A stretch of DNA of 6,808 nt from Sphingomonadales bacterium (lineage in GTDB: Bacteria > Pseudomonadota > Alphaproteobacteria > Sphingomonadales > Sphingomonadaceae), in contig JAIXPM010000412.1 of assembly GCA_027486275.1 (NCBI GenBank), forward strand, positions 1 through 6,808, read 5' to 3'. Positions 1 to 5,308 of the stretch are shown here, one piece after another. Position 1 is the stretch's first letter; each line of letters begins with the position of its first letter. The notes under the pieces are model-generated. The model saw only the letters and a program-made list of their open reading frames with translations. It had not been told where the DNA came from and made no database searches. The position numbers and the translations under genes were made by a program.

Positions 1-225
1 GCCACTGCCGAAGCAGCCACGCGCGCCGCACTGCCACCGTGGGTGGCAGGCGCGGCGACGGTGAACACGGTTGCCGATGATGATGGGTTTGCCCGCCTGA
101 CAGTTTCCGTGCCTGGATCGAGCGCGGCGATCTTGTCGTTGGTTCCCATGCCGGAAAACTTCACGGCCGAAGTCGCAATGCCCCGGGTCAATGATCGTGG
201 CGGCGATGACGATGATGACGACTGA
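1..225 (+). CDS. TadE-like pseudopilin, C-terminal part (5' end outside window), acidic tail
   Basis: Frame 1 is open from the first base and ends at TGA 223-225, giving 74 visible residues with no start in view. The fragment aligns by eye with the C-terminal half of the two TadE-like proteins further right: A-x-A-A-x-R then LPxWV, a TV strand, an (A/V)R-x-x-(L/V)SVP stretch, an MP, and finally TAxVAM. It therefore looks like the periplasmic part of a third TadE-family pseudopilin; the membrane helix and TadV processing site would lie upstream of the window. Instead of ending shortly after VAM-x-x-E like its relatives, it continues into NDRGG followed by six Asp. These are encoded by an imperfect GAT/GAC tract at 205-222 and give a strongly acidic C-terminus. 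The gene is convergent with the tadG-like gene, whose stop lies 31 bp away. The family call rests on a short, diverged alignment, so it is moderate. Confidence 0.6.
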   Translation, partial: ATAEAATRAALPPWVAGAATVNTVADDDGFARLTVSVPGSSAAILSLVPMPENFTAEVAMPRVNDRGGDDDDDD

Positions 226-236
226 ACACAGTTCAG
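222..236. repeat. Small hairpin at convergent gene ends
   Basis: CTGAAC (222-227) and GTTCAG (231-236) form a perfect 6-bp inverted repeat around a 3-base loop. It overlaps the stop codon of the + strand TadE-like gene, in the 30-bp gap between two convergent genes. No T-run follows on either strand, so it is at best a weak bidirectional transcription stop. It may be chance. Confidence 0.25.
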
Positions 237-255
237 AAAGCGCCGCGTAAAAGCG

Positions 256-1443
256 TCACTTCACCAAACGTACAAACCCATCACCCAGTCGCCCGCTGTT
301 CGGACAGCGCATGACGATGCGGATATCGTCATAATCGGTATCGGTCCACGCCGGCTGCAGCCAGTTGCTGTTGGCACCTGGCTTGCCGGGCGGACGATCC
401 TCGAAGCCGAAATACATGAACTTGCCTGGCTCGCACGGCTGCGTTTCGCGGCGACGGGTGTTGGCCCGATTTCTGCCGGTGGGGATTGTCGATTGTGGAT
501 TGCCCGGCGTGCATTTGGCGGCGCTGTCGCAGCGCACGGTTTCGAGGATATTGTTGCCTTGCAAGTCAAAACGCTCGACCCATTGCTCGAGTTGAGTGTC
601 GGTGAAGTAATTAAACTCTGGCCGGCCCGGCTTTACGCCATCGATCGTGGCGTTGGGATTGTTCCACAGCGTTGGGTTGCTTTTCACATGCCTGATATTG
701 CGCAGCCGGATTGAAAGGGTCTGGCCTTCCTGATTGCAGCGCGGCCAGGTTGGGTTGGTCGGCGGATTGGCGGTAATGCGCCCGCCTGAAATCTGCACGA
801 TATTGCTGCTGGACGGCATGTTGTTCGAGACCAGCGTCATCTGCGATCGACGCGATGCCGCGGAACCAGAACCCTGCGAGTCAAAGCAATAGACATAGAT
901 TTCGTTGTAATCGCCAGCTTCGGGATCAAGCGTGCGGCTTTCCGGCGGCTGATAAAAGACGTTGGCCGGGCGGGCGGCGATGGCTTCTACCGAAACCGTC
1001 TTGGCTGTGTCGATGAACAGCGAGGAGAATAGCTGATTCATGGCATTTCCGCGATCCGGCGAGCGTTCGCCGCGCACGCGCACGGCGTTGACATCGCTGG
1101 TGTTGTCGGGCCGGAAACCATTGGCGGTATCATAGATGCCCAGCGTCACATCGGCCGCCGTGGTCATGCCCGAAAACTGCCCCGGCAGTTCAGCGCCAAC
1201 ATAGTCCAGTGCCTTGGCGGTGACATCGCCACCACGTTCGATTTCCATGGCAGAAGCCAGCGCCGCACCGTCCACGGCAATCTGCATGCGGTTGTGCACC
1301 ATGTTGTACAGGCTGAAATCAATGCCCAGGGCCAAGCCACCGGCGATCACCGGCATCGAAAGCGCAAAGATCATGGCGGTGGCGCCCCTGCGGCCTTCAT
1401 GCAGCCGGGCGAGGACAGAGCGGCGACGCGGCTCAATCGACAT
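256..1443 (-). CDS. TadG-like Tad/Flp pilus assembly protein, copy 1
   Basis: 395 residues. Residues 1-20 are basic and end in RRGATA. A membrane helix follows at about 22-42 (IFALSMPVIAGGLALGIDFS), then the typical TadG/Tad-domain sequence ending in NRMQIAVDGAALA. The rest is predicted to be periplasmic or extracellular. Classical TadG proteins carry a von Willebrand A region; no DxSxS metal site is visible here. The distal half has six cysteines (186, 236, 305, 311, 337, 380), all kept in copy 2. It ends with FGFED (345-349) and DTDYDD (368-373), which resemble the acidic signature of DUF4114-type secreted domains. The ATG at 1443 has AGGAG seven bases upstream and overlaps the tadE-like stop by 11 bp (1433-1443), suggesting translational coupling. 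The likely role is an envelope-anchored component of type IVc pilus assembly or adhesion. TadG family membership is secure; the C-terminal function is unknown. Confidence 0.85.
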   Translation of the reverse strand: MSIEPRRRSVLARLHEGRRGATAMIFALSMPVIAGGLALGIDFSLYNMVHNRMQIAVDGAALASAMEIERGGDVTAKALDYVGAELPGQFSGMTTAADVTLGIYDTANGFRPDNTSDVNAVRVRGERSPDRGNAMNQLFSSLFIDTAKTVSVEAIAARPANVFYQPPESRTLDPEAGDYNEIYVYCFDSQGSGSAASRRSQMTLVSNNMPSSSNIVQISGGRITANPPTNPTWPRCNQEGQTLSIRLRNIRHVKSNPTLWNNPNATIDGVKPGRPEFNYFTDTQLEQWVERFDLQGNNILETVRCDSAAKCTPGNPQSTIPTGRNRANTRRRETQPCEPGKFMYFGFEDRPPGKPGANSNWLQPAWTDTDYDDIRIVMRCPNSGRLGDGFVRLVK

Positions 1444-1825
1444 AGGGAAGCTCCTGCTTCATCGCCACATTGGCGGTCAGTTGCCAAGGCATCATGCGGG
1501 TGAGAATGGCGAGCGGCGTGGCCTGCTGCGCCGGCACCGAAAGCTGGACCCGCACGAGATTGGTGTTGGCATCGGTTGGCGCCGTCTGGGAGACCGCGAC
1601 AGTGACGTCGTCGCGCACCCAACCAGGAAGGTAATTGCGGACGGCTGTCTGCGCCTGCGCATTGCTCATGCGGTTGACAGCAACGGTGCGCGCCACACGA
1701 TTGGCACCGAACTGCATGGCGCTATAGCTGTAGATGACCGAGCCGTATTCGATTGTACCAAACAGCATGCTGGCAAACAGCGGCATTATCAGGACCAGCT
1801 CAGTACTCGCTGAGCCGCGCCTGCA
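256..1825. repeat. Direct repeat unit A (tadE/tadG duplication)
   Basis: This 1570-bp block is homologous to 2362-3931 at a constant offset of 2106 bp with no net insertion or deletion. The longest identical run I noticed is 48 bp (1282-1329 against 3388-3435), just after the TadG membrane helix. Homology ends at the tadG-like stop codon on the left. On the right it ends near the CRRG codons of the tadE-like gene. Confidence 0.85.
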
Positions 1826-1879
1826 TGGCATCAGGCCATAAAAAGAAGCAAAGAAACTCTTAACCGATATGTTAAGCAT
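1433..1879 (-). CDS. TadE-like pilus pseudopilin, copy 1
   Basis: 148 residues from ATG 1879, which has GGGTG five bases upstream. An in-frame GTG at 1906 would add nine residues and cannot be excluded. After a short basic N-terminus comes CRRG-SASTE, with Glu at +5 after the Gly, as in TadE/TadF pseudopilins cut by the TadV prepilin peptidase. A hydrophobic helix follows (about residues 26-45, LVLIMPLFASMLFGTIEYGS). The remaining roughly 100 residues form the periplasmic part, ending in ANVAMKQELPYVD. The length fits the family. The stop overlaps the start of the downstream tadG-like gene by 11 bp, so the two are probably one operon and act together in Tad/Flp pilus assembly. The protein is about 78% identical to copy 2 over the last 130 residues, but the first 18 residues are unrelated. 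Confidence 0.85.
   Translation of the reverse strand: MLNISVKSFFASFYGLMPCRRGSASTELVLIMPLFASMLFGTIEYGSVIYSYSAMQFGANRVARTVAVNRMSNAQAQTAVRNYLPGWVRDDVTVAVSQTAPTDANTNLVRVQLSVPAQQATPLAILTRMMPWQLTANVAMKQELPYVD
1859..1876. repeat. Inverted repeat CTTAAC-N6-GTTAAG in tadE copy 1 start
   Basis: A perfect 6-bp inverted repeat with a 6-bp centre lies inside the first codons of the copy 1 tadE-like gene, in the part with no homology to copy 2. It could be an operator, since TTAAC is the CtrA half-site core, or an mRNA hairpin near the start codon. It could also be chance in an AT-rich stretch. Confidence 0.3.
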
Positions 1880-1942
1880 AGCTACACCCTGACTATCCAG
1901 GAACACAACAGCGCGTATCTGATATAATCAGACCCCGGCAGT

Positions 1943-1971
1943 CATTTATTTAAAGCCGGAGAAAGAGTCAA
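1943..1971 (-). promoter_or_regulatory. Possible sigma70-type promoter of tadE/tadG copy 1
   Basis: Read on the minus strand, TTGACT (1971-1966) is followed after 17 bases by TAAATG (1948-1943). The -35 box is good; the -10 matches consensus at only three of six positions, within an AT-rich TTTAAATAAAT. It lies about 65-90 bp upstream of the ATG at 1879. The call rests on motif and position only. Confidence 0.3.
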
Positions 1972-1981
1972 GTATCGAGCC

Positions 1982-2005
1982 TTAATGCAACTTAACTATT
2001 GTTAA
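1982..2005. promoter_or_regulatory. Three TTAA boxes at 10-bp steps (possible CtrA-like operator)
   Basis: TTAA occurs at 1982-1985, 1992-1995 and 2002-2005, exactly one helical turn apart, with the last two forming TTAAC-TATT-GTTAA. The array ends 10 bp upstream of the putative -35 box of the copy 1 tadE-like gene, where an activator could touch RNA polymerase. Alphaproteobacterial CtrA binds TTAA-N7-TTAA and controls pilus genes in Caulobacter. The spacing here is N6, so this is similar to the known site but not identical. Confidence 0.3.
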
Positions 2006-2361
2006 ATGTAAGTGTATATTTGCACCGTATAGAGGGGTGCTTACCTTGGATAGCGAGATTCAGGGATATTATCCTACGAAATCATCTGGTGACAAAGAAT
2101 GGGACACCTAATCGTCGAATCTGACGCGAATCGGCGGCGACTCGAACACCCGCGCTACTAGGCGGATGGCACACGGGGAGCGAAAGATGCTCATTGGGAG
2201 CTTCGCCAATCACGCTTGTGTGGCGGCCTTGATCGGCAACAGCGCGCTCATCACGCTTCCCAGAAGTCGGCTCATCTTGCCAATACACCGCGGTTCGATG
2301 ACCGCAGCGATCATTTGTTATGCTGTGATTCGGCGCGCGACCCGTGGGGCGGGGCAGTTTC

Positions 2362-3549
2362 TTATTTCACCAACCGCACAAAGGCATCGCCCAGCCGGCC
2401 GCTGTTGGGGCAGCGCATGACGATGCGAATATCGTCATAGTCGGTATCGGTCCACGCCGGCTGCAGCCAGTTGGCGTTGGCACCGGCCTGGCCGGGTGGG
2501 CGATCCTCGAAGCCGAAATACATGAACTTGCCCGGTTCACACGGCTGGGTTTCGCGGCTGCGGGTGGTCTGGCGGTTGCGTCCGGTCGGGATGGTCGAAC
2601 TGCCGGAACCCGGCGTGCACTGTGCAGCCGTGTCACACCGCACGGTTTCAAGGATGTTGAAGCCCTGCAGATCGAACTGCTCGACCCAGCCTTCGATGCG
2701 GGTATCGGTATAGTAATTATGTTCGGGCCGGCCGGGCTGCACGCCACTTACGGTGGCAGCGGGATTTCCCCACAGCGCCGGGTTGGATTTGACATGGCGG
2801 ATGTTGCGCAGCCGGATGCTCAGCGTCTGGCCTTCCTGGGTACAGCGCGGCCAGGTGGGATTGGTCGGCGGATTGGCGGTGATGAGCCCGCCCGATGTCG
2901 CCACGATATCGCTGGCGGGCGGCATGTTGTTGGAGACCAGGGTCATCTGCGACCGCCGTGAATCCGCTGAACCACTGCCGCGCGTGTCGAAGCAATAGAC
3001 ATAGATTTCATTGTAATCACCGGCTTCGGGATCAAGCGTGCGGCTTTCCGGCGGCTGATAGAAGACGTTGACCGGGCGGGCGGCGATGGCTTCCACCGAA
3101 ATCTTCTTGGCATCGTCGACGAACAGCGCGGAAAACAACTGGTTCACGCCATTGCCGCGATCCGGCGAGCGTTCACCGCGCACACGCACGGCATTGGCAT
3201 CGCTGCTGTTGTCGGGCCGGAAACCATTGGCGGTGTCATAGATGCCCAGCGTCACATCGGCGCCGGTGGTCATGCCGGCAAAGCCCGCGGGCAGTTCAGC
3301 GCCGACGAATTCCAGCGCCTTGGCGGTCACATCCCCCCCGCGTTCGATTTCCATGGCGGCGGCCAGCGCCGCACCGTCCACAGTCGCCTGCATGCGGTTG
3401 TGCACCATGTTGTACAGGCTGAAATCAATGCCCAGCGCCAGGCCGCCGGCCATCACCGGCATCGACAGCGCAAAGATGGTGGCGGTGGCGCCGTGCCGGG
3501 CGGCGCGCAGCCGAGCCAGCAGAGAGCGGCGGCGCGGTTCAATCGACAT
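2362..3549 (-). CDS. TadG-like Tad/Flp pilus assembly protein, copy 2
   Basis: 395 residues, aligning with copy 1 without a gap. I count about 61 differences by hand, roughly 85% identity. It has the same order of parts: a basic N-terminus, a membrane helix at about 22-42 (IFALSMPVMAGGLALGIDFS), the VDGAALA segment, six cysteines at the same positions, and the final FGFED...DTDYDD signature. Substitutions are scattered, but the residues around the cysteines, YQPPESRTLDPEAGDYNEIY and the last 60 residues are nearly unchanged. This suggests both copies are under selection. The ATG at 3549 has AGGA about eight bases upstream and overlaps the tadE-like stop by 11 bp, as in copy 1. The role is presumably the same as or related to copy 1; whether they differ in timing or partner is unknown. 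No clear terminator follows the stop. Confidence 0.85.
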   Translation of the reverse strand: MSIEPRRRSLLARLRAARHGATATIFALSMPVMAGGLALGIDFSLYNMVHNRMQATVDGAALAAAMEIERGGDVTAKALEFVGAELPAGFAGMTTGADVTLGIYDTANGFRPDNSSDANAVRVRGERSPDRGNGVNQLFSALFVDDAKKISVEAIAARPVNVFYQPPESRTLDPEAGDYNEIYVYCFDTRGSGSADSRRSQMTLVSNNMPPASDIVATSGGLITANPPTNPTWPRCTQEGQTLSIRLRNIRHVKSNPALWGNPAATVSGVQPGRPEHNYYTDTRIEGWVEQFDLQGFNILETVRCDTAAQCTPGSGSSTIPTGRNRQTTRSRETQPCEPGKFMYFGFEDRPPGQAGANANWLQPAWTDTDYDDIRIVMRCPNSGRLGDAFVRLVK

Positions 3550-3931
3550 AGGGAAGTTCCTGCTTCATCGCCACGTTGGCGGTGAGTTGCCAGGGCACGG
3601 CGCGGGTGAGCAGTGCCATCGGCGTGGCCTGCGCCGCCGCCACCGAAAGCTGGACCTGCACCAGATTGGTTTCGGGATCGGCCGGCGCCGTCTGGGACAC
3701 CGAAATGCTGACATCATCCCGCACCCAACCGGGCAAGTAATTGCGCACGGCAGTCTGGGCCTGATCATTGGTCATGCGGTTGACCGCAACCGTACGTGCC
3801 ACACGATTGGCACCGAATTGCATGGCGCTGTAACTGTAGATCACGGCGCCATATTCGAACACCGCAAGAATCATCGTGGTCAACAGCGGCAGGATGAGTG
3901 CCAATTCTGTTGCGGCCGCGCCGCGTCGACA
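2362..3931. repeat. Direct repeat unit B (tadE/tadG duplication)
   Basis: This is the second unit of the 1570-bp tandem duplication, at a constant +2106 bp from 256-1825. The flanking sequences of the two units are unrelated, and no short target-site duplication or transposase is visible at the edges. Confidence 0.85.
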
Positions 3932-3991
3932 GAATCGCACACCCGCAACAGCACGGGTAACAATGCTTAACGCCACATCACTGGTGCTCAT
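3539..3991 (-). CDS. TadE-like pilus pseudopilin, copy 2
   Basis: 150 residues from ATG 3991, preceded by GGGGGTGAG seven bases upstream. An in-frame TTG at 4009 is a less likely start. After 20 residues comes CRRG-AAATE, with Glu at +5 after the Gly as expected for TadV processing. A hydrophobic helix follows (LALILPLLTTMILAVFEYGA), then the periplasmic part ending in ANVAMKQELPYVD. From the cysteine at residue 21 to the end it aligns without gaps with copy 1 (28 differences in 130 by hand count). Before that cysteine the two proteins are unrelated. Most differences fall in the membrane helix and around residues 90-125, while the EYG...VRNYLPGWVRDDV core is nearly fixed. It overlaps the downstream tadG-like gene by 11 bp, indicating one operon. 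Confidence 0.85.
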   Translation of the reverse strand: MSTSDVALSIVTRAVAGVRFCRRGAAATELALILPLLTTMILAVFEYGAVIYSYSAMQFGANRVARTVAVNRMTNDQAQTAVRNYLPGWVRDDVSISVSQTAPADPETNLVQVQLSVAAAQATPMALLTRAVPWQLTANVAMKQELPYVD

Positions 3992-4241
3992 ACGCCAACT
4001 CACCCCCAACCAAGTCGCGCATTACGCATCACGCGAACCGATCAACGGCGCTTGTCACGGAAATTTACCAATTCGTCAAGATTTTGTTAGCAAAAAGCGC
4101 AATTTGTTGTTAACGATTATTGAGAAGCTGCCGAATTGGGCCGTTCCGTCTCCTATCTGGGCTATATTTGGGTCAGGAAGAGTCCGCGCGCTTCGAATTC
4201 ATTCGACTCGGGTGCCGCGCGAATCAGCCCCTGCCGGTCGT
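3992..4241. promoter_or_regulatory. AT-rich upstream region of tadE/tadG copy 2
   Basis: This 250-bp region has no gene that I can support. Bases 4060-4120 are rich in A/T runs and contain a GTTAAC palindrome (4109-4114) about 120 bp upstream of the ATG. On the minus strand a TTGACG hexamer (4079-4074) could be a -35 box, but the sequence 17 bases on (GACAAG) is a poor -10. A GAGTC/GACTC inverted repeat (4180-4184 / 4205-4209) lies just past the outer-membrane gene's stop, without a T-run. The promoter is probably here but cannot be pinned down. Confidence 0.4.
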
Positions 4242-5048
4242 TCAGAATCGGGTGGAGATGCCGACGTAGCCGACCAGATCGGGCGTGTTGCGGTTGAGCC
4301 CGACATTGGCACCAACGTCGAACTGCATCGTGGGCCGCGGCAGCCAGGCCAGCGACACATCATAGCTATATTGCTGTACCGTCCCCGCCGGATCGAAATT
4401 CTGGCTGGTCCAGAGCTCGTTGTAGAGCGTGAACTTGCCAAATTGCTTGGCAATGTTGACCAGGCCGGTGAACCCGGCATGGCGGCCATGCCCGTCTGCA
4501 TCCGCCAGCACATCCAGTTGCGGCCCCAGCGTCACCGTCCAGCCGCCCGGCACACTGATGTTGATCGGCACCGCCACTCCGCCTTCCAGCTTGCCATTGC
4601 CGATCCCGGCCCGCGCCGTCGGCAGCTTCACGAAGGGCAGGATGGCCAACTGAAAGGCGCCGTCGGGGCGGGTCAGGCGTTGCTTGAAGCGCAGCGTGGC
4701 GTCACCGATGCCCGAGAGGGTAGTAACCGTGCCGGCGGCATTGCGGCTATGGATACGGGTGAAGGGCACCCAGTTGATCTGGATATCACTGCTGTCGCCC
4801 AGGCCATATTTGAAGGTTGGGTTGGTGAACAGCAACTGATCGCTGCGCGTGCCGCCACTGCTGTTCATCAGCCAGGTGAGGCCATCGGATTCAATCTGGA
4901 ACAGGCCTTTGGGCACCGTGCAGGCAAAGTTCGATTTGGTCGGCCGATCGGTGCAGATCGGCGCATCGGCCGTCGATGCCGTGGGCACTGCGACTTCCTG
5001 TGCCACCAGAGGGCTGGCGATCAGGACAGCAAACAGCACGACACGCAT
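4242..5048 (-). CDS. Outer-membrane beta-barrel protein, MetA/phenol-degradation transporter family
   Basis: 268 residues from ATG 5048. This start puts a signal peptide at the N-terminus (MRVVLFAVLIASPLVA, likely cut before Q17); upstream in-frame codons would bury it. The mature protein begins with CTDRPTKSNFAC (Cys 32 and 43, a possible disulfide), then VPKGLFQIESDG. Alternating beta strands follow, including FTNPTFKYGLGDSSDIQINW, GIGDATLRFKQRL, FQLAILPFVKLPTA and TVTLGPQLDVLAD. It ends in GYVGISTRF, with the C-terminal aromatic residue typical of outer-membrane barrels. This pattern fits the family named 'putative MetA-pathway of phenol degradation' (often annotated simply as transporter). 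The substrate is unknown and the family name should not be read as proof of phenol metabolism. No catabolic genes are nearby. The gene is co-oriented with the cyclase 260 bp upstream but is probably a separate unit. Confidence 0.75.
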   Translation of the reverse strand: MRVVLFAVLIASPLVAQEVAVPTASTADAPICTDRPTKSNFACTVPKGLFQIESDGLTWLMNSSGGTRSDQLLFTNPTFKYGLGDSSDIQINWVPFTRIHSRNAAGTVTTLSGIGDATLRFKQRLTRPDGAFQLAILPFVKLPTARAGIGNGKLEGGVAVPINISVPGGWTVTLGPQLDVLADADGHGRHAGFTGLVNIAKQFGKFTLYNELWTSQNFDPAGTVQQYSYDVSLAWLPRPTMQFDVGANVGLNRNTPDLVGYVGISTRF

Positions 5049-5308
5049 GGCGGTCACTTTCAGGCGAGAGTGCGGGCTGTGACGACCATAGCAACGGCCG
5101 CAATGCCGATAAAGGGCGCGCACCATGCACGACAAGAATGGGTACTCAGATCATTGGCTGACGCCGAGCGATTGTGCCGCTGCAGCGGCCCCTTAGACCG
5201 CCGAATGCCCACCTACAGCTTGGAGGGGAATTCCGGGGACCATCAAACTGGGGTGCAGGTCACCACCAAACCACGAACAGGTTTCGCAACAGGGTGCTAG
5301 CGCTGTTT
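5049..5308. other. Intergenic spacer between cyclase and outer-membrane protein genes
   Basis: This 260-bp spacer has no RNA gene or clear terminator. It presumably contains the promoter of the outer-membrane protein gene, but I cannot see a convincing -35/-10 pair. It holds a 14-bp palindrome (5176-5189) and a possible 50-codon GTG-start ORF at 5060-5212 on the minus strand (see findings). Confidence 0.5.
5176..5189. repeat. 14-bp perfect palindrome GCCGCTGCAGCGGC
   Basis: This is a self-complementary 14-mer in the spacer upstream of the outer-membrane protein gene, about 130 bp from its ATG. It could be a dimeric regulator's operator or the stem of an RNA hairpin. No T-run follows on either strand, so an intrinsic terminator is unlikely. 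Chance is possible in GC-rich DNA. Confidence 0.3.

Larger units (their letters stand above)
1880..2361. other. Intergenic region between the two tadE/tadG pairs
   Basis: This 482-bp stretch has no convincing gene. About 1907-2090 is AT-rich and looks like the upstream control region of the copy 1 tadE-like gene. About 2100-2361 is GC-rich, with only short ORFs in several frames and no recognisable protein. I see no similarity between this region and the spacer upstream of copy 2. A weak hairpin (GCGGT 2290-2294 / ACCGC 2301-2305) lies downstream of the copy 2 tadG-like gene but has no T-run. Confidence 0.6.

Noticed and set aside
1214..1813. + strand open frame of 199 codons, with a matching one at 3242-3970
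   Set aside because: Both are antisense to the tadE/tadG pairs. They occur twice only because the pairs are duplicated, and the translations are rich in Arg/His/Gly as expected for shadow frames.
2022..2040. GCACC/GGTGC inverted repeat as a terminator
   Set aside because: The stem is only 5 bp with a 9-base loop and no T-run on either strand. It lies 320 bp from the nearest upstream stop codon.
2110..2160. tRNA T-arm-like sequence on the minus strand (GGGTG-TTCGAGT-CGCCG)
   Set aside because: Only four of five stem pairs form. There is no CCA end, and no anticodon or D-arm upstream, so neither a tRNA gene nor a tRNA-derived att site can be supported.
2166..2420. 84-codon + strand ORF in the spacer between the pairs
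   Set aside because: It starts in non-coding sequence and runs into the antisense of tadG copy 2. There is no ribosome binding site and no recognisable protein.
256..3931. Duplication generated by a composite transposon
   Set aside because: No transposase, terminal inverted repeats or target duplication are visible at either edge of the repeat units. The divergence also indicates an old duplication.
3876..5300. 474-codon open frame on the + strand
   Set aside because: It runs antisense to the outer-membrane protein and the start of tadE copy 2, both of which have clear family features, signal or membrane segments and ribosome binding sites. Its translation is low-complexity and resembles no family.
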